From positions 2,728,001 to 2,792,000 of the forward strand of contig NC_080699.1 in NCBI RefSeq assembly GCF_030445035.2: a DNA stretch of 64,000 nucleotides. Reading direction: 5' to 3'. The position numbers and the translations under genes are program-made. The notes beneath the pieces were generated by a model. That model had not been told where the DNA came from. It did not search any database and saw nothing but the letters and a program-made list of their open reading frames with translations. This document shows positions 49,287 through 59,450 of the stretch, piece after piece; positions within the stretch are counted from its first letter, which is position 1, and every line of letters starts with the position of its first letter. The stretch comes from Dasypus novemcinctus. Taxonomy: Eukaryota; Chordata; Mammalia; Cingulata; Dasypodidae.

Positions 49287-49310
49287 TCACGGCCAGACAC
49301 AGGCGCTCAT
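49287..49310 (-). promoter_or_regulatory. Upstream ORF in possible distal MAML2 leader (MSACVWP)
   Basis: A seven-codon frame with A at -3, followed by TGA. Together with the frame at 48745-48762 it contains one of only two minus-strand ATGs I find between 48668 and 49310. It matters only if a MAML2 transcript starts above 49310. Confidence 0.3.
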
Positions 49311-49540
49311 TGTGCGGGTGGGCGCGGGCCGGGGGGGCGCGGGCCGGGGCGGGCGCCCCCTGGCGGAGGCCGGCGCGGCTGCGGGGTCGGCGGCGGGAGG
49401 GCGCGGGGGCCGCCCAGTGGCCGCGGGGCGCAGCCGGGCGCGAGGAGGGGCCCCGGCCCGCGCCCCGCGCCCCTCGCGGCCGCCGCCGGCCCCTGGGAGG
49501 GCCCCTGGGGCGTCTCCGTGGGTTGTAGACGACGGCACCC

Positions 49541-49592
49541 GCGGGGGGCGCGGGGGGCGCGGGGGGCGCGGGGGGCGCCCGCGGGGGCGCGG
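49541..49592. repeat. GGGGGGCGC tandem repeat in MAML2 CpG island
   Basis: Four uninterrupted units of G6CGC, followed by a related CCGCGGGGGCGC unit. The plus strand has several G-runs of five or more within 50 bases, enough for an intramolecular G-quadruplex. The block lies about 900 bp upstream of the MAML2 ATG and may be promoter or distal leader. Confidence 0.85.
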
Positions 49593-50739
49593 CTCCGGGC
49601 GGCGGTGCGGGCGCACAGGGAAGCCCGGGCAAGCCACGGACTCCAGGGGACGCCGGGCTGGCTCGTCCGTGGAGGAGAAGTCAAGGGCCCCCTCCAGCCA
49701 AGACGGGGCCTGGGCGCAGCCACGCGCCCCCTCTGCGTGTCCAGGGCCGTTCACAGCCCCAGGGAGCATCAGGCCGCAGCCGTGCAGCTGCCAGGAGGTG
49801 TAAGCCGGCGGATCCACGGGAGCCGCGTGTCCTCACCCGCTCAGGCCCAAGCCTTAGCGCCCACTCCGCTCTTCGCGGCAGATACGCAGAATACGCTCGG
49901 GTGGGCCCAGTACGGGGCCCCCAGCGCAGCGACATCCCGGTCCCCTAACTTGGAAGCCATTTGGAGTTCAGTCTCAATCCCTGGGGCTTCGTTGATTTAA
50001 ACCAACTCTGGCATTCCAGTGAAAATCAAACTGTACTGTAGCTAGAAAAGAGGCAAACATTCTAAGAGTGGATTTATCTAAAACTTTAGTTCCTTAGAGG
50101 CTGGTCTATTTTACTCTATTATTTTCACAAAGCCTGGAAGATTAGTTTGGAAATGGGGACAAGTACACTCTGAAGGAAGAGAACTTTTTACATTTTTATT
50201 TTTCATTGAACTACTGTCCTTTCCAAGCCTGTCTCTCACCCCTCTCAAGTGGAGAAAGGCAGAAAGGTATTTTTGTAAAGTAGGCAAAATGTGAATGGAG
50301 AATTCTCTCATTCAAGTTTCTTCCTACAGTCATAGGTGCCATTAAAAAGTGACCGCATTTTCATCATTTTATATTTCATGTTTTAAGAGCTGTGTTCATT
50401 AGACAACATTTTCTATTACCATGAGTTCTTTACATTCAGCAACCATACCTGATAAAAGAGAAAAAATGTAGTATTTCAATTTAAACCTTACTTACATACC
50501 TGTAATAGAATGGACTTTGATTAATAACGAAGCCTTGGTCAAATTAGCTATTCCTAAATGATGTGAGCTTTGATTTCTGTGCTAAATTTGCAAGCATCTT
50601 GAAAAATTGTAAAACAGGCATTTTAAAAATTTTTTCGTGCAAGAATCTAGAAGCTTAGAGCACTTGAAAGTGTTTCATACACATCTACCCTCAGGCAACC
50701 ACTGAATCACAAATTGACATAATCATCAATAGCCTCCTC

Positions 50740-50965
50740 TCCATTCATGTCGGTGGTTATTTACTAAACATCCCGATTTTAGGCACAGCGCTTAGCATAT
50801 GATCCTCCTTAATCCACAATCTCGAGAGACAGGTACCGTAACCCACTTATAAATGACGAAACTGAGGCTCATAGAAATTAAGTTACTTGTTCCCGATCAT
50901 GCAGCAGGGAAGTGACAGGGATTCAAACTCAGGACTGACTTCTCTACCCCTGGCTTGCAGCCTCA
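50740..50965 (-). mobile_element. MIR SINE
   Basis: TTTTAGGCACAGCGCTTAGC, ATGACGAAACTGAGGCTCAT, AAGTTACTTGTTCCCGATCA and GTGACAGGGATTCAAACTCA match reversed MIR along most of its length. It lies about 2 kb upstream of the MAML2 ATG. Confidence 0.85.
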
Positions 50966-52962
50966 GAGCCCAGCGTGGAGCGAGGGCTGGGCATTACAGC
51001 AAAGTAGCTCGGGGATGCCGCCACCCCAGGAAACGCCCTGGAGCCCACGCAAGCCCCGAAATACTCCTAAGGAACGAGGAGTAGAAAACTCCACACCCGG
51101 ATGAGGCCGAAAGCAGACAGGAGAGGAAGAGGGCTAACCGTGTCCTGTGCCCATCAAGTGAGCATTTCTTTTCCGGTTGTTTCCACCCCCTTTACGGCAC
51201 TGTTCTCTTTCTCATAATCCCGCAGCTTCTGTAAGGCATCTGGATTCTTCCGAGCGTCGCTTCTCTTTTACTGGTCATTGCTCCTTCCTCATCGTCCTTG
51301 CTCTCTGTAGCCATCTAACACTACAGCACCTAACGCGATAGTGAAAAATCAGACGTGGGAGATAGTCACGGCCACAGCCGAGTTCTTTTTAGTGTTATAG
51401 CGAATCCATGCTGTGGATGAGGATGGGAATGTTGTCGGTAATATGTGAAAAGGCTACTTCTATTTTGCCAATATTCCTGTTCTTTTAGAGACTAAGGCTC
51501 ACTCCCTGGCAGCCTCTAAGACAGTCGCACGGTGTTGCGTGTCTGAAAACCCCCTGTTTCTCCAAACACCCCCGAAGGCGCTTGCTCTGTTGTTGCTCAG
51601 ACTTCAGGGAAAGTATTAGCATTTCCTGATCAACAGCCAGAATGCTGGTTAACAGGAAAGGGCCTTCAAACCAACAAGATGCCTGCCCTAGCAGCTGCTC
51701 CCATCATCAGTTCCCGGCATCATCAGCACCTTAATTTTACAAATGAAATGCATGCTATGAAAGAGGGGCTAGATAAAAATCTCTCATGTGGAAACACTCT
51801 CATTCTCGAGCTGCCTCAATCTTGTCTGTGGCGTCACGTTTGAGAAGTGCTGCTGTCAGGGTCATCGGAGATAGCTTCGCGCTCATTCTCTTTCATTTTC
51901 TCTGGGTGTCCTTTTTGTGAGTCATCGTGGTCCTTCTCCGGCCAGCGTGATGTATCGCTTCTTCAGCTCTGCCTTGCTTCTTTCTTGACATTGTCCCTTC
52001 ACCTTCACCTTTCAACTCTGGCTCCATTTTTATTCCCTGGAAGTTGGTTAAGGATCCTCTCCATATGCCATGGAAGTGAGAATAACAGTGACAGGAACAC
52101 GTGGCGGAAACTTCTTACACTTTCGTAAAAGGGATGCAGGCCACACGTTAAACTCCAGTATTCTCACCACTTGTGAGCTTTAAAATTTTTTACTCAGGTT
52201 GTTTAAATAGGGGTAACTTCAGGAAATGAATTGCAGAAAATACTAAGTAATCTCCAGGCAAGAACTTGATAAAATACAGCTTTTGATATATGCACATACA
52301 CTGCAGTCCATGCCATGAGCCCCACGTGATAGATGAAGCCACGTTCAACCACCATTTCCAGTAAGAAACCAGCATTTAAAATTCTAAAGCAGCGTAGACC
52401 CTCCTAGAACACCACTTTTAAGAGTTCAAGATACAGAACAGACAAGGTCCATCTGCTCACTCTGGAACTGCTCATTTTACTTTATTAAGGGAAAATTTAG
52501 ATGTGTAAGACAATGCAGAAGCCAAAAATATACTGTTCAAGTATTCTGGGCTAAAGTTATCTGTCTCAGATTTTCTGATCTGAACATACATACTTAAGTG
52601 GGGAAATGTTATGGATAAAAAGAAATCAAATATATCTTAATAACAGCTAGACAAAATTGAATAGAAGAAAGAATATTATAAAGCACGAAAATAAGAAATT
52701 TTTCCTGAATAAGAGGCTTGAAAGCCCCTGGAGGCCTGAAATCCATTTCTAAAGGAAACGTTAGAGAAGGACAAAGGAATTCCTCTGCCCAGAATGAATA
52801 AGTGACAACTCACTCAGAGGCAAGGGGATGGAACTGAATGCTATACTGGGCACTGATTTAGATAAGGAGGTAGTCAAAAATATATTAGTAAGCTATTAAG
52901 ACTGCGAACGGGTGATGAACAGATGCAGGAAGTGATTAAGCAACACACATAGACATTAGACT

Positions 52963-52990
52963 AAATATATTTTATTTTTAAAATATATTT
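52963..52990. repeat. Perfect AT-only palindrome
   Basis: Arms AAATATATTTTA and TAAAATATATTT are separated by TTTT: 12 bp of perfect pairing. It lies about 100 bp downstream of the inferred CCDC82 poly(A) site. Confidence 0.9.
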
Positions 52991-53090
52991 CTACTAAACT
53001 GGCATTCGCTTAATAGCTATCTGTCATAAAGTCATTATTACATAATTTTAAAACACATATACTGACAAAAATTATTAAGCTCACGCTTTC

Positions 53091-53279
53091 TGTGTAATAA
53101 AAGTTTTATTTGGAGTCTGTTTCATGGGCATTAAGATGGACATATGTTTTTAACAAGATATTTTGTCATGAAGATATAAAATATGTAAATACACATCACA
53201 TGATACAGAGAAATAAAGGCCATGATCTTCACATTAACAAGAATTTATAAAGTCTTCTCTGAAGGAAATTAATTACAAT
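53091..53279 (-). other. CCDC82: CCDC82 3' UTR
   Basis: AT-rich sequence follows the CCDC82 stop. The first minus-strand AATAAA after the stop is at 53110-53105. CA cleavage candidates lie 11-14 nt further on, followed by a GCGTGAGCTT segment that could act as the downstream GU-rich element. This gives a 3' UTR of about 190 nt. Longer isoforms cannot be excluded. Confidence 0.65.
53105..53110 (-). terminator. CCDC82: CCDC82 polyadenylation signal AATAAA
   Basis: Canonical hexamer on the minus strand, about 170 nt after the stop codon. It is the only exact AATAAA I find between the stop and the inferred cleavage site. Confidence 0.65.
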
Positions 53280-53345
53280 TCAGTCAAACTTCTCATCTTG
53301 AAAGTAATCCGCTATGTTGAGATATTCTTCAAGTTGACCGTATTT
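53280..53345 (-). CDS. CCDC82: CCDC82, last coding exon
   Basis: A pyrimidine-rich acceptor (TTTTTTATTGTATGTGCAG) precedes an in-frame block encoding KYGQLEEYLNIADYFQDEKF plus one Asp and then TGA. It follows directly in phase 0 from the exon at 58708-58893, whose product ends SGWIKE. The sequence matches the extreme C-terminus of CCDC82, a DUF4211 protein of poorly known function. The exon is only 66 bp. Splice-site match, phase agreement with the preceding exon and family recognition support it together. Confidence 0.92.
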   Translation of the reverse strand, partial: KYGQLEEYLNIADYFQDEKFD

Positions 53346-53599
53346 CTGCACATACAATAAAAAAGCTGGTTATTTCACTCAGAGAGTGGAGATACACTAG
53401 GCCTTTTCAAGCCCTTTCAGACACAGGAACAAGTGCAGTTCATGGTAATTGTGAACCAAAATCTTTTTATTATAAACAGGGACTCAATTTTAAACAAGCA
53501 TTTCTGACTCACAGAAAGCATTGGAAAGAGATCAAACGGGATCTTATATTTACAAGTGTCTTGCAAATTGTCGTATTTCTATTATAACACTTAGAATAT

Positions 53600-54330
53600 A
53601 ATAACTTCAATAATTTACTCAACAAAAATGTGTGGAGTACATAATATACACCAAAACGTTCTGCTAATGATGGTCCAGTACAAGAAAAACGAGACACTTT
53701 CCCTGCTGCACAGGAGATGGGGGTTCAGTGGCAGCAGAGCAACGACAGTAAGTGCTATGGAGAAGGCAGAGCCTGTGTCGGGGCTCAAAGGGAGGCTGTG
53801 GTTAGTCGAGGTGGGGGGAAAGACTCCCCAAAAGGGTGGCCTTTCAGTTGAGACTGGTAGGCAGACTTGGCGGGGAGAGCTTTCTGTCAGATGACCAGGC
53901 TTCCCAGAGGGACAGGGTGAGGAGGTACAGGAGATTGTACTCTACTCTGGGGAGTTTTAAGAGAACAGAGAAAGCCTGAACCAAAAAGGTGGAGGTTAGA
54001 GACTAAAATATGTGAGAGGCTCGTTTAGGCAGTTCAGCAATACTTGGACAAGCAATGGAAAGCTGTTAGAGGCCTTTGGGCAGGGAAGTGACGTGATCTG
54101 AGATGTATATTAAGAAAATTGGCAAAGAGCCGTGTCTGCAAGAGTTTGTCGACGGTTACGAGTCCAGTAGAATAATTCAGGTAATGAGGGCCCAGGCTTG
54201 AGTGCTAGTCATGAAGGTGGAGAATAAAGAGCAGGGCAGAACAAGAGCAGGGAGGAGTCGAGGACCAACTGGGGATTCCAAGGTTGAGAGAGTAGGAGAG
54301 TAACGGGGCCGCCGGGGCTACTTCTCAGGT
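53600..54330 (-). mobile_element. L2 LINE fragment
   Basis: The order is characteristic of reversed L2 3' sequence: a diverged ACTCAACAAAAATGTGTGGA start, a segment ending GGAGAAGGCAGAG, AAAGGGTGGCCTTTCAGTTG, then GGGCAGGGAAGTGACGTGAT and AGTAGAATAATTCAGGTAAT. Frames inside are not genes. Confidence 0.7.
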
Positions 54331-54854
54331 GTGCTGGGGAAGGAGGAACGAAATGAGTTCAGCTTTGGGCACAGAGAGTTCAAGGCTGCTTATGAGAAGA
54401 ATGACTTCAGGGGAGGCCGAGAACTGGTCCAGCGGCTTCTCCACTCTGCTTCCGAGCGCTCACGCCCCTGGGGTGAGGGAAGATGCGCTGACCGCTGACC
54501 GGGGACAGGACTTAGAGAAGGGCGTGTGAGGAGTGCGCTTTCCTCTATGAACCCCTTTCATTCCCCCAGGTCTCTGCAGCTACAGCAGCTCGCTGGAAAG
54601 GATGAAGGAAAGCGCCTAAGGGGAAACGCCTGTGGACTATTCAGGGGTTCTCCTGGCCTAGCACTCAGACATGCTATATACAAGTAAAGTACTCAAGGGG
54701 TAAACCTGTACTTTAAAGATTTGCCTGCTTTGAGGCTTGCTTTTTATATCACTTTTCTTTCTATCCTTTTTTCCTTTCTTATTTAGTAAATTTCTTTTGG
54801 AAAAATATAATCTATCTCAGCTATACTTTTAGGAAAGGAAAACCTCTCCTGACT

Positions 54855-55115
54855 TTAATTACTAATAATAGCTAACTTTTAACGCTTACTATTTGCTAGG
54901 TGCTATGCTAAATACTTAAAATGTGCTATCTCGTTTAGTTTCCACAATTAAAGGTCTACTTATTGTTACTGGTTTTGTTCCTACTTTACAGATAAGAAAA
55001 CTTAGGCTTAAAGAAATACAGTAACTTGCCCCAAAATTCCACTGCTACTAAGTGGTAGAGCAAATGTCAAACCCAGGCTTTCAGCCCTCATGTAAGACTG
55101 TTTCCAAGACTGCTG
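54855..55115 (-). mobile_element. MIR SINE, almost full length
   Basis: In reverse orientation: TAGGTGCTATGCTAAATACT, TTTACAGATAAGAAAACTTA, AGTAACTTGCCCCAAAATTC and GTGGTAGAGCAAATGTCAAA follow the MIR consensus order through the core to the tRNA-like end. Confidence 0.88.
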
Positions 55116-57443
55116 TTTCCTGATTTTAAAGAGTGGGGGCAGGCACAGCACTGAAGTGAGAAAAGAAAAAACCGTAAAGGGAAAGTGAAACTCGGAGAGA
55201 AAGCAGTTAGCATTACGTAGCCATTCCCTCTACCTAAAGATTCTCTGTTCATCCCTCTTCTTTACTATTTGGAGAGTGTGGGGTTTATTTTAATGATGAC
55301 GATTTCTCTTACCAGGGCAGAGGCCTACTGATGAAAACAGTTGGAACCGTGGGAATGGAGTATGGGGGAGAGGTTAGAAAAGAAAGAAGCAGTTTGGAGT
55401 CTTCCCCCCAGAAGCAGCAGCTAGACCTGCGGGAAGGGAAGGATTTGCCCAGCGGGAGAGTCTAGAGGTCGAGGGTGGACCCTTTCAGGAGGCCTCCAGC
55501 CCCATTTTCTAAGACTCCTCTGGTTTGTTAAGCGCTACCTGCCTGGCACCTCCAAGGAGTCTGACCTAGGGTCAGAGCGGGCAGGGGGTGCAGGATGTGT
55601 TTTTCACAAGGATCTAGGGATTCTGGTGTAGGCAGTTTAAGACCATGTTCTAAGAAATACCAGCTTAAGAGGTGGAAGAAAAGTCAAGGAAAAGATGTTT
55701 AAAGTGGGGCTGGGGGAAGAGAAGAGCACAAATAAGTGTTTTGGGAAGGGGAGGGATATTCAGATATAATTTAACATTCTTACCTACAGAACAGGGTTTG
55801 TGTGCTGCTTAAAAATTACTGTAAAAACTGAAACCTGGTACTTGCATTGACATACTTTCTTCACTTCCTGGTCTCATGTACCCATTACCCCCTTTCCAGG
55901 AACCCAGTAACTTTCCTGAAAACCTCATCATCAAATGCAGTGTCTTCTTAATTAAAAATAAAAACAAAAAAAACCCACTTGTTTGAATTTTGCCAGTGGC
56001 ATATTAACAGAGCGTTCTTCAGCTCTATTTTAGAATGGAATATATGTTAGCATCACAGTTGCATGGCCGTTTTCCTGTCATTCGTTCTTGTCTAGCCTCG
56101 AGTTGCTCCTTCCATTTTAATGTCATTAGACTGAAAACAGGGCTCCCTGGGGCAGGGTGAGGAAGGAGGGCCGGCCGAAGACGTCACCAGAGCTGGCAGG
56201 TCTTTGGGAAGAAGGACCCAGAATACCCTGGGATAGTGGGAAAAGGAGCTTTGGAGGAAGAGAGGGCAGCTGAGGGACAAAGAGAGCGTGAACCATGAGC
56301 AGCGGGAGGAAGTCAGGAACGAATGCAGCGGGCATCGCCGGGAGGCCAGAGCGAAAGAGCCATGCAGACGGGCCCTGGGAGAGCCCTGGCCCCTGCACAC
56401 GGAAGCGTGGGCGTGACTGTGGCCAGGAGAGTGCAGGCAGCAAAGAAGGGGCGCCCGTGGTGCTGCCACCCAGAGCAGGAGACAGGGGTGGCCAGTCAAG
56501 CTGAGAAATGTCAGAGCACTCAACAAATTCTGAAATGTAATTACAGCTCAAAAAAAAAAAAAAAAACTGCGTATGGGTTTACACTGATGATAAACTTCTA
56601 TGGTTTCCAGGAAGTGGTTTCAGAAACTATGGGCAAATATTTTTTAAGTAGAAGAGACCTCAAAAAGAAAATAAACTCTGGCATTTTTATGTGAAAGATT
56701 GTGCATATCGTCCCCAACGTACACTGCTGTGAAATACCTTCCATGTCCAACACCAAGTGTTATTCTCTAAGTAAAATATGACACTTGGCATTCTTTGCCT
56801 ATTCTTAGTCATGCTGTCTCAAACTAAGCTTTCTCTATACGTAATTTGGAAATGCTTTTTATTTTTTTCTGCAAGAAGTTTAATGTTCTCCCTCATTTAT
56901 AATATTGTTTATTAGCAATTAATAGAGCCCAGTAACTTTTCTACACACCGACTGCACAATTCTTTATAAATGTGGTGTCCCAATAGTTCTTAACTCTGCT
57001 AGAGGGTTGGCAACACTTACATGTATCCATAAGCCCCTTAAGAGTTCAGGGTCACCTAGGAAAACGAGGACAGGCTCTCTGCTAATCAAATGGAAAAGCA
57101 CAGAGAAAGGTCAGGGGAGAGGATTGGAAAAGGGGGAAGTAGAAGCAAAGCAAAAGCTAAAAATACGAAGAGTGAAATGAGAGAAGGAAGACTTCAGGGT
57201 CAAGATGGGGCAGGCAAGGGGCTGCCTGTCCAAAGAAGCCTCTCCTGACAGGGCCATGTTCTAAGCGGTTCTTTTATGGTGTTCTTTTTCTTTCTCTTTG
57301 CTCATAATTTTATCCTTTAAGTTCTTGCTTGCTTCTTCATTTTCCTCCTTTACAGTTTCCCTAGGATACAACCCAGGCAGTGGATCTCAGGTCTGGCTTC
57401 ACATGTTACTGCTTTTTTCTTTTAAGATTAAAAATACTACTGA

Positions 57444-57537
57444 GGGAGCTGATATGACTCAGTGGTTGAGCAACAGCTTCCCACATATGAGGTCCCAGGT
57501 TCAATCCCCAGCATCGGTACCTAAAAACAAAACAACT
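57444..57537 (+). mobile_element. Short DAS-type SINE (tRNA-like head only)
   Basis: It starts GGGAGCTGATATGACTCAGT and carries the B box GGTTCAATCC (57499-57508), then passes straight into an A-rich CTAAAAACAAAAC tail. It has no body. The same short type occurs at 34707, and similar units form the dimer at 16572. It lies 27 bp before the full-length copy at 57564. Confidence 0.8.
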
Positions 57538-57563
57538 GATGTTCATCTCCTAAAAAGCTATGA

Positions 57564-58000
57564 GGGAAGGGGATGTGGCTCAACTGATAGGGCGTCTGTC
57601 TACCACATGGGAGGTCCAAGGTTCAAACCCAGGGCCTCCTGACCCGTGTGATGAGCTGGCCCACGCGCATTGCTAATGCACACAAGGAGTGCCATTCCAT
57701 ACAGGGGTGTCGCCCACATAGGGGAGCCCCACGCGCAAGGAGTGCACCCCAGAAGAAGAGCTGCCCAGTGCGAAAAAGTGCAGCCTGCCCCGGAGTGGCG
57801 CCGGACACACGGAGAGCTGACGCAGCAAGATGACGCAACAAAACGAGACACAGATTCTGGGTGCTGCCTACAAGAATATAAGTGGGCCCAGAAGAACACA
57901 CAGCTAATGGACACAGAGAGCAGGCAACTGGGGGGGGGGGGGTGGTGAGAAATAAATGAAAAATAAAATCTAAAAATTAAAAAATTAAAAGAATAAAAAT
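57564..58000 (+). mobile_element. DAS-type SINE, full length
   Basis: It starts GGGAAGGGGATGTGGCTCAA, with a B box in GGTTCAAACCC, and has the same body order as the copy at 22370, a poly-G stretch near 57931-57942 and an AAATAAA-rich tail. AAAAGCT occurs on both flanks as a probable target-site duplication. It lies in the last intron of CCDC82 in antisense orientation to the gene. Confidence 0.93.
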
Positions 58001-58635
58001 GAAAAGCTCCTGTTTGTTCTCTGGTGCAGCCTCATTTAACTGGCCTGCAGGCACACATCAGCGCTCCGTCCACGCCCCATGAACAGCCCTGAAAGCGGCC
58101 CGGCGCGGGGCTGCCAGCAGGTCCCCGGGAGCCCAGCGCTCCCTTCAGAACTCCCGCTTCATCCCGGAGCCAGGCTGAGCGGCCAGCAGGAGCAGGGGAC
58201 AGCAGGGGACGGGGGCCGGTGCGCGGCCTGAGGCCCCTGCCCCGCCTGCTCCTCAGTCACCCCGCCGCGGCGCAGCCCGTGTCCTCCAGCGCGGGGCGTG
58301 GGTGGACTAGAACTGGCAGCCGAGAGCCCTTCCTCAGACGGTCGCCAGGGGCTCCTCCACACCCAGACCCCAGAACTCTTCCCAAGAGCAGGGAGCACAC
58401 AAGCAGAGGGGAGTCCTGTGCTTTGCCAAAGAAAACAAGGGCACCAACAAGGAATGCCGCGTTTGTCAACGTGACGGGACAGAGCGCTTCCAGTAAGGGC
58501 CGAGAGGCGGGGAGGGCGGGACACCCCGCTGCTCTCCAGGGTAGGACCACGGTGAGCACGAGCACGAAAGGAATGGGCAGAAGGAGGAACTCAGAGGAGA
58601 GACGGGGAGATTCTCCGAAAGGTCACTTCCTTCTA

Positions 58636-58893
<258 letters not shown>

Positions 58894-59059
58894 CTAAATT
58901 GAGAAATAAACATTATCTGAGTCATCAAGTCAATAATACAGTGATGAATATACAGCCTTTCTGGTTTACAGCTTTTTTAATAGTAGGATCTAATAAATTC
59001 ATTACTGATTTTATTTTTCATGTTCACTCAATGTGTTCCTTTACCTTCCTTCATGTATT

Positions 59060-59450
59060 CAATTCAGTCAACAAAAACTGAGCACTTGCCATGTCTCAAG
59101 TGTTGGGTTAGGCACGTATAATTAATACCTTGTTAACAGTAACTAGAGATGCGAGAAAGCAGCACACACATAAATGAGAGATATTTTACTGAGTATTAGG
59201 GGGCTCACAGCCCTGGAAGAAAGAGAGATGGTTATAAATCGGTATGACAAATATCAGACACGACAGACAAGCTATCAAGGCTCAAAGGAGAGCACTTAGC
59301 CCAGTCCAGAGACGAATGTCCCCAAGCAACTGAGCTGGAAGTGAGTCTTGGAAAATCAGAGTTAAGCCAAGTTTGGGAAGGAGAGAAGTGGGTGTAAGGT
59401 AGAAGGAATGGCACACCAAAAAGAAGGGAGCATATGCGAAGTAATGTAAG
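59060..59450 (-). mobile_element. L2 LINE fragment
   Basis: It starts TCAACAAAAACTGAGCACTT, continues GCCATGTCTCAAGTGTTGGG and ends with AGGAATGGCACACC and AGCATATGCGAAG. The order matches the L2 copy at 53600 and the family 3' end. Confidence 0.6.

Larger units (their letters stand above)
47860..49690 (-). promoter_or_regulatory. MAML2: MAML2 CpG island, presumed promoter and 5' leader
   Basis: A continuous, extremely GC- and CpG-rich block covers the first coding exon, the start of intron 1 and about 1 kb upstream of the ATG. No TATA box is evident; GC-box-like GGGCGG motifs are frequent, as expected of a TATA-less, dispersed-start housekeeping or developmental promoter. The transcription start cannot be placed from sequence alone. 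It should lie above 48668 and probably within 48700-49700. The region above 48668 contains two upstream ATGs, a consensus donor (CAG|GTGAG, 48913-48920) and a G-rich tandem repeat at 49541-49592. Long open frames on both strands here result from the lack of AT-rich stop codons and are not counted as genes. Confidence 0.85.
49700..53090. other. Intergenic region between CCDC82 3' end and MAML2 CpG island
   Basis: About 3.4 kb of mostly AT-rich sequence. It contains a MIR copy (50740-50965), a perfect AT palindrome (52963-52990) and otherwise nothing recognisable. As both genes are on the minus strand, it contains the CCDC82 downstream region and distal MAML2 promoter sequence. Confidence 0.75.

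Noticed and set aside
48537..50000. 487-codon plus-strand open frame and other long frames over the MAML2 CpG island
   Set aside because: Extremely GC-rich DNA lacks stop codons in all frames; the translation is Gly/Arg/Pro/Ala-rich with no family match, and it overlaps the real MAML2 exon antisense.
56549..56566. A17-18 run as tail of a processed retrogene
   Set aside because: Upstream sequence gives no recognisable gene or target-site duplication that I could find; recorded only as a homopolymer.
57600..57914. About 100-codon minus-strand frames near 57.6-57.9 kb
   Set aside because: Antisense of a DAS SINE; similar peptides occur in the SINE at 22370.
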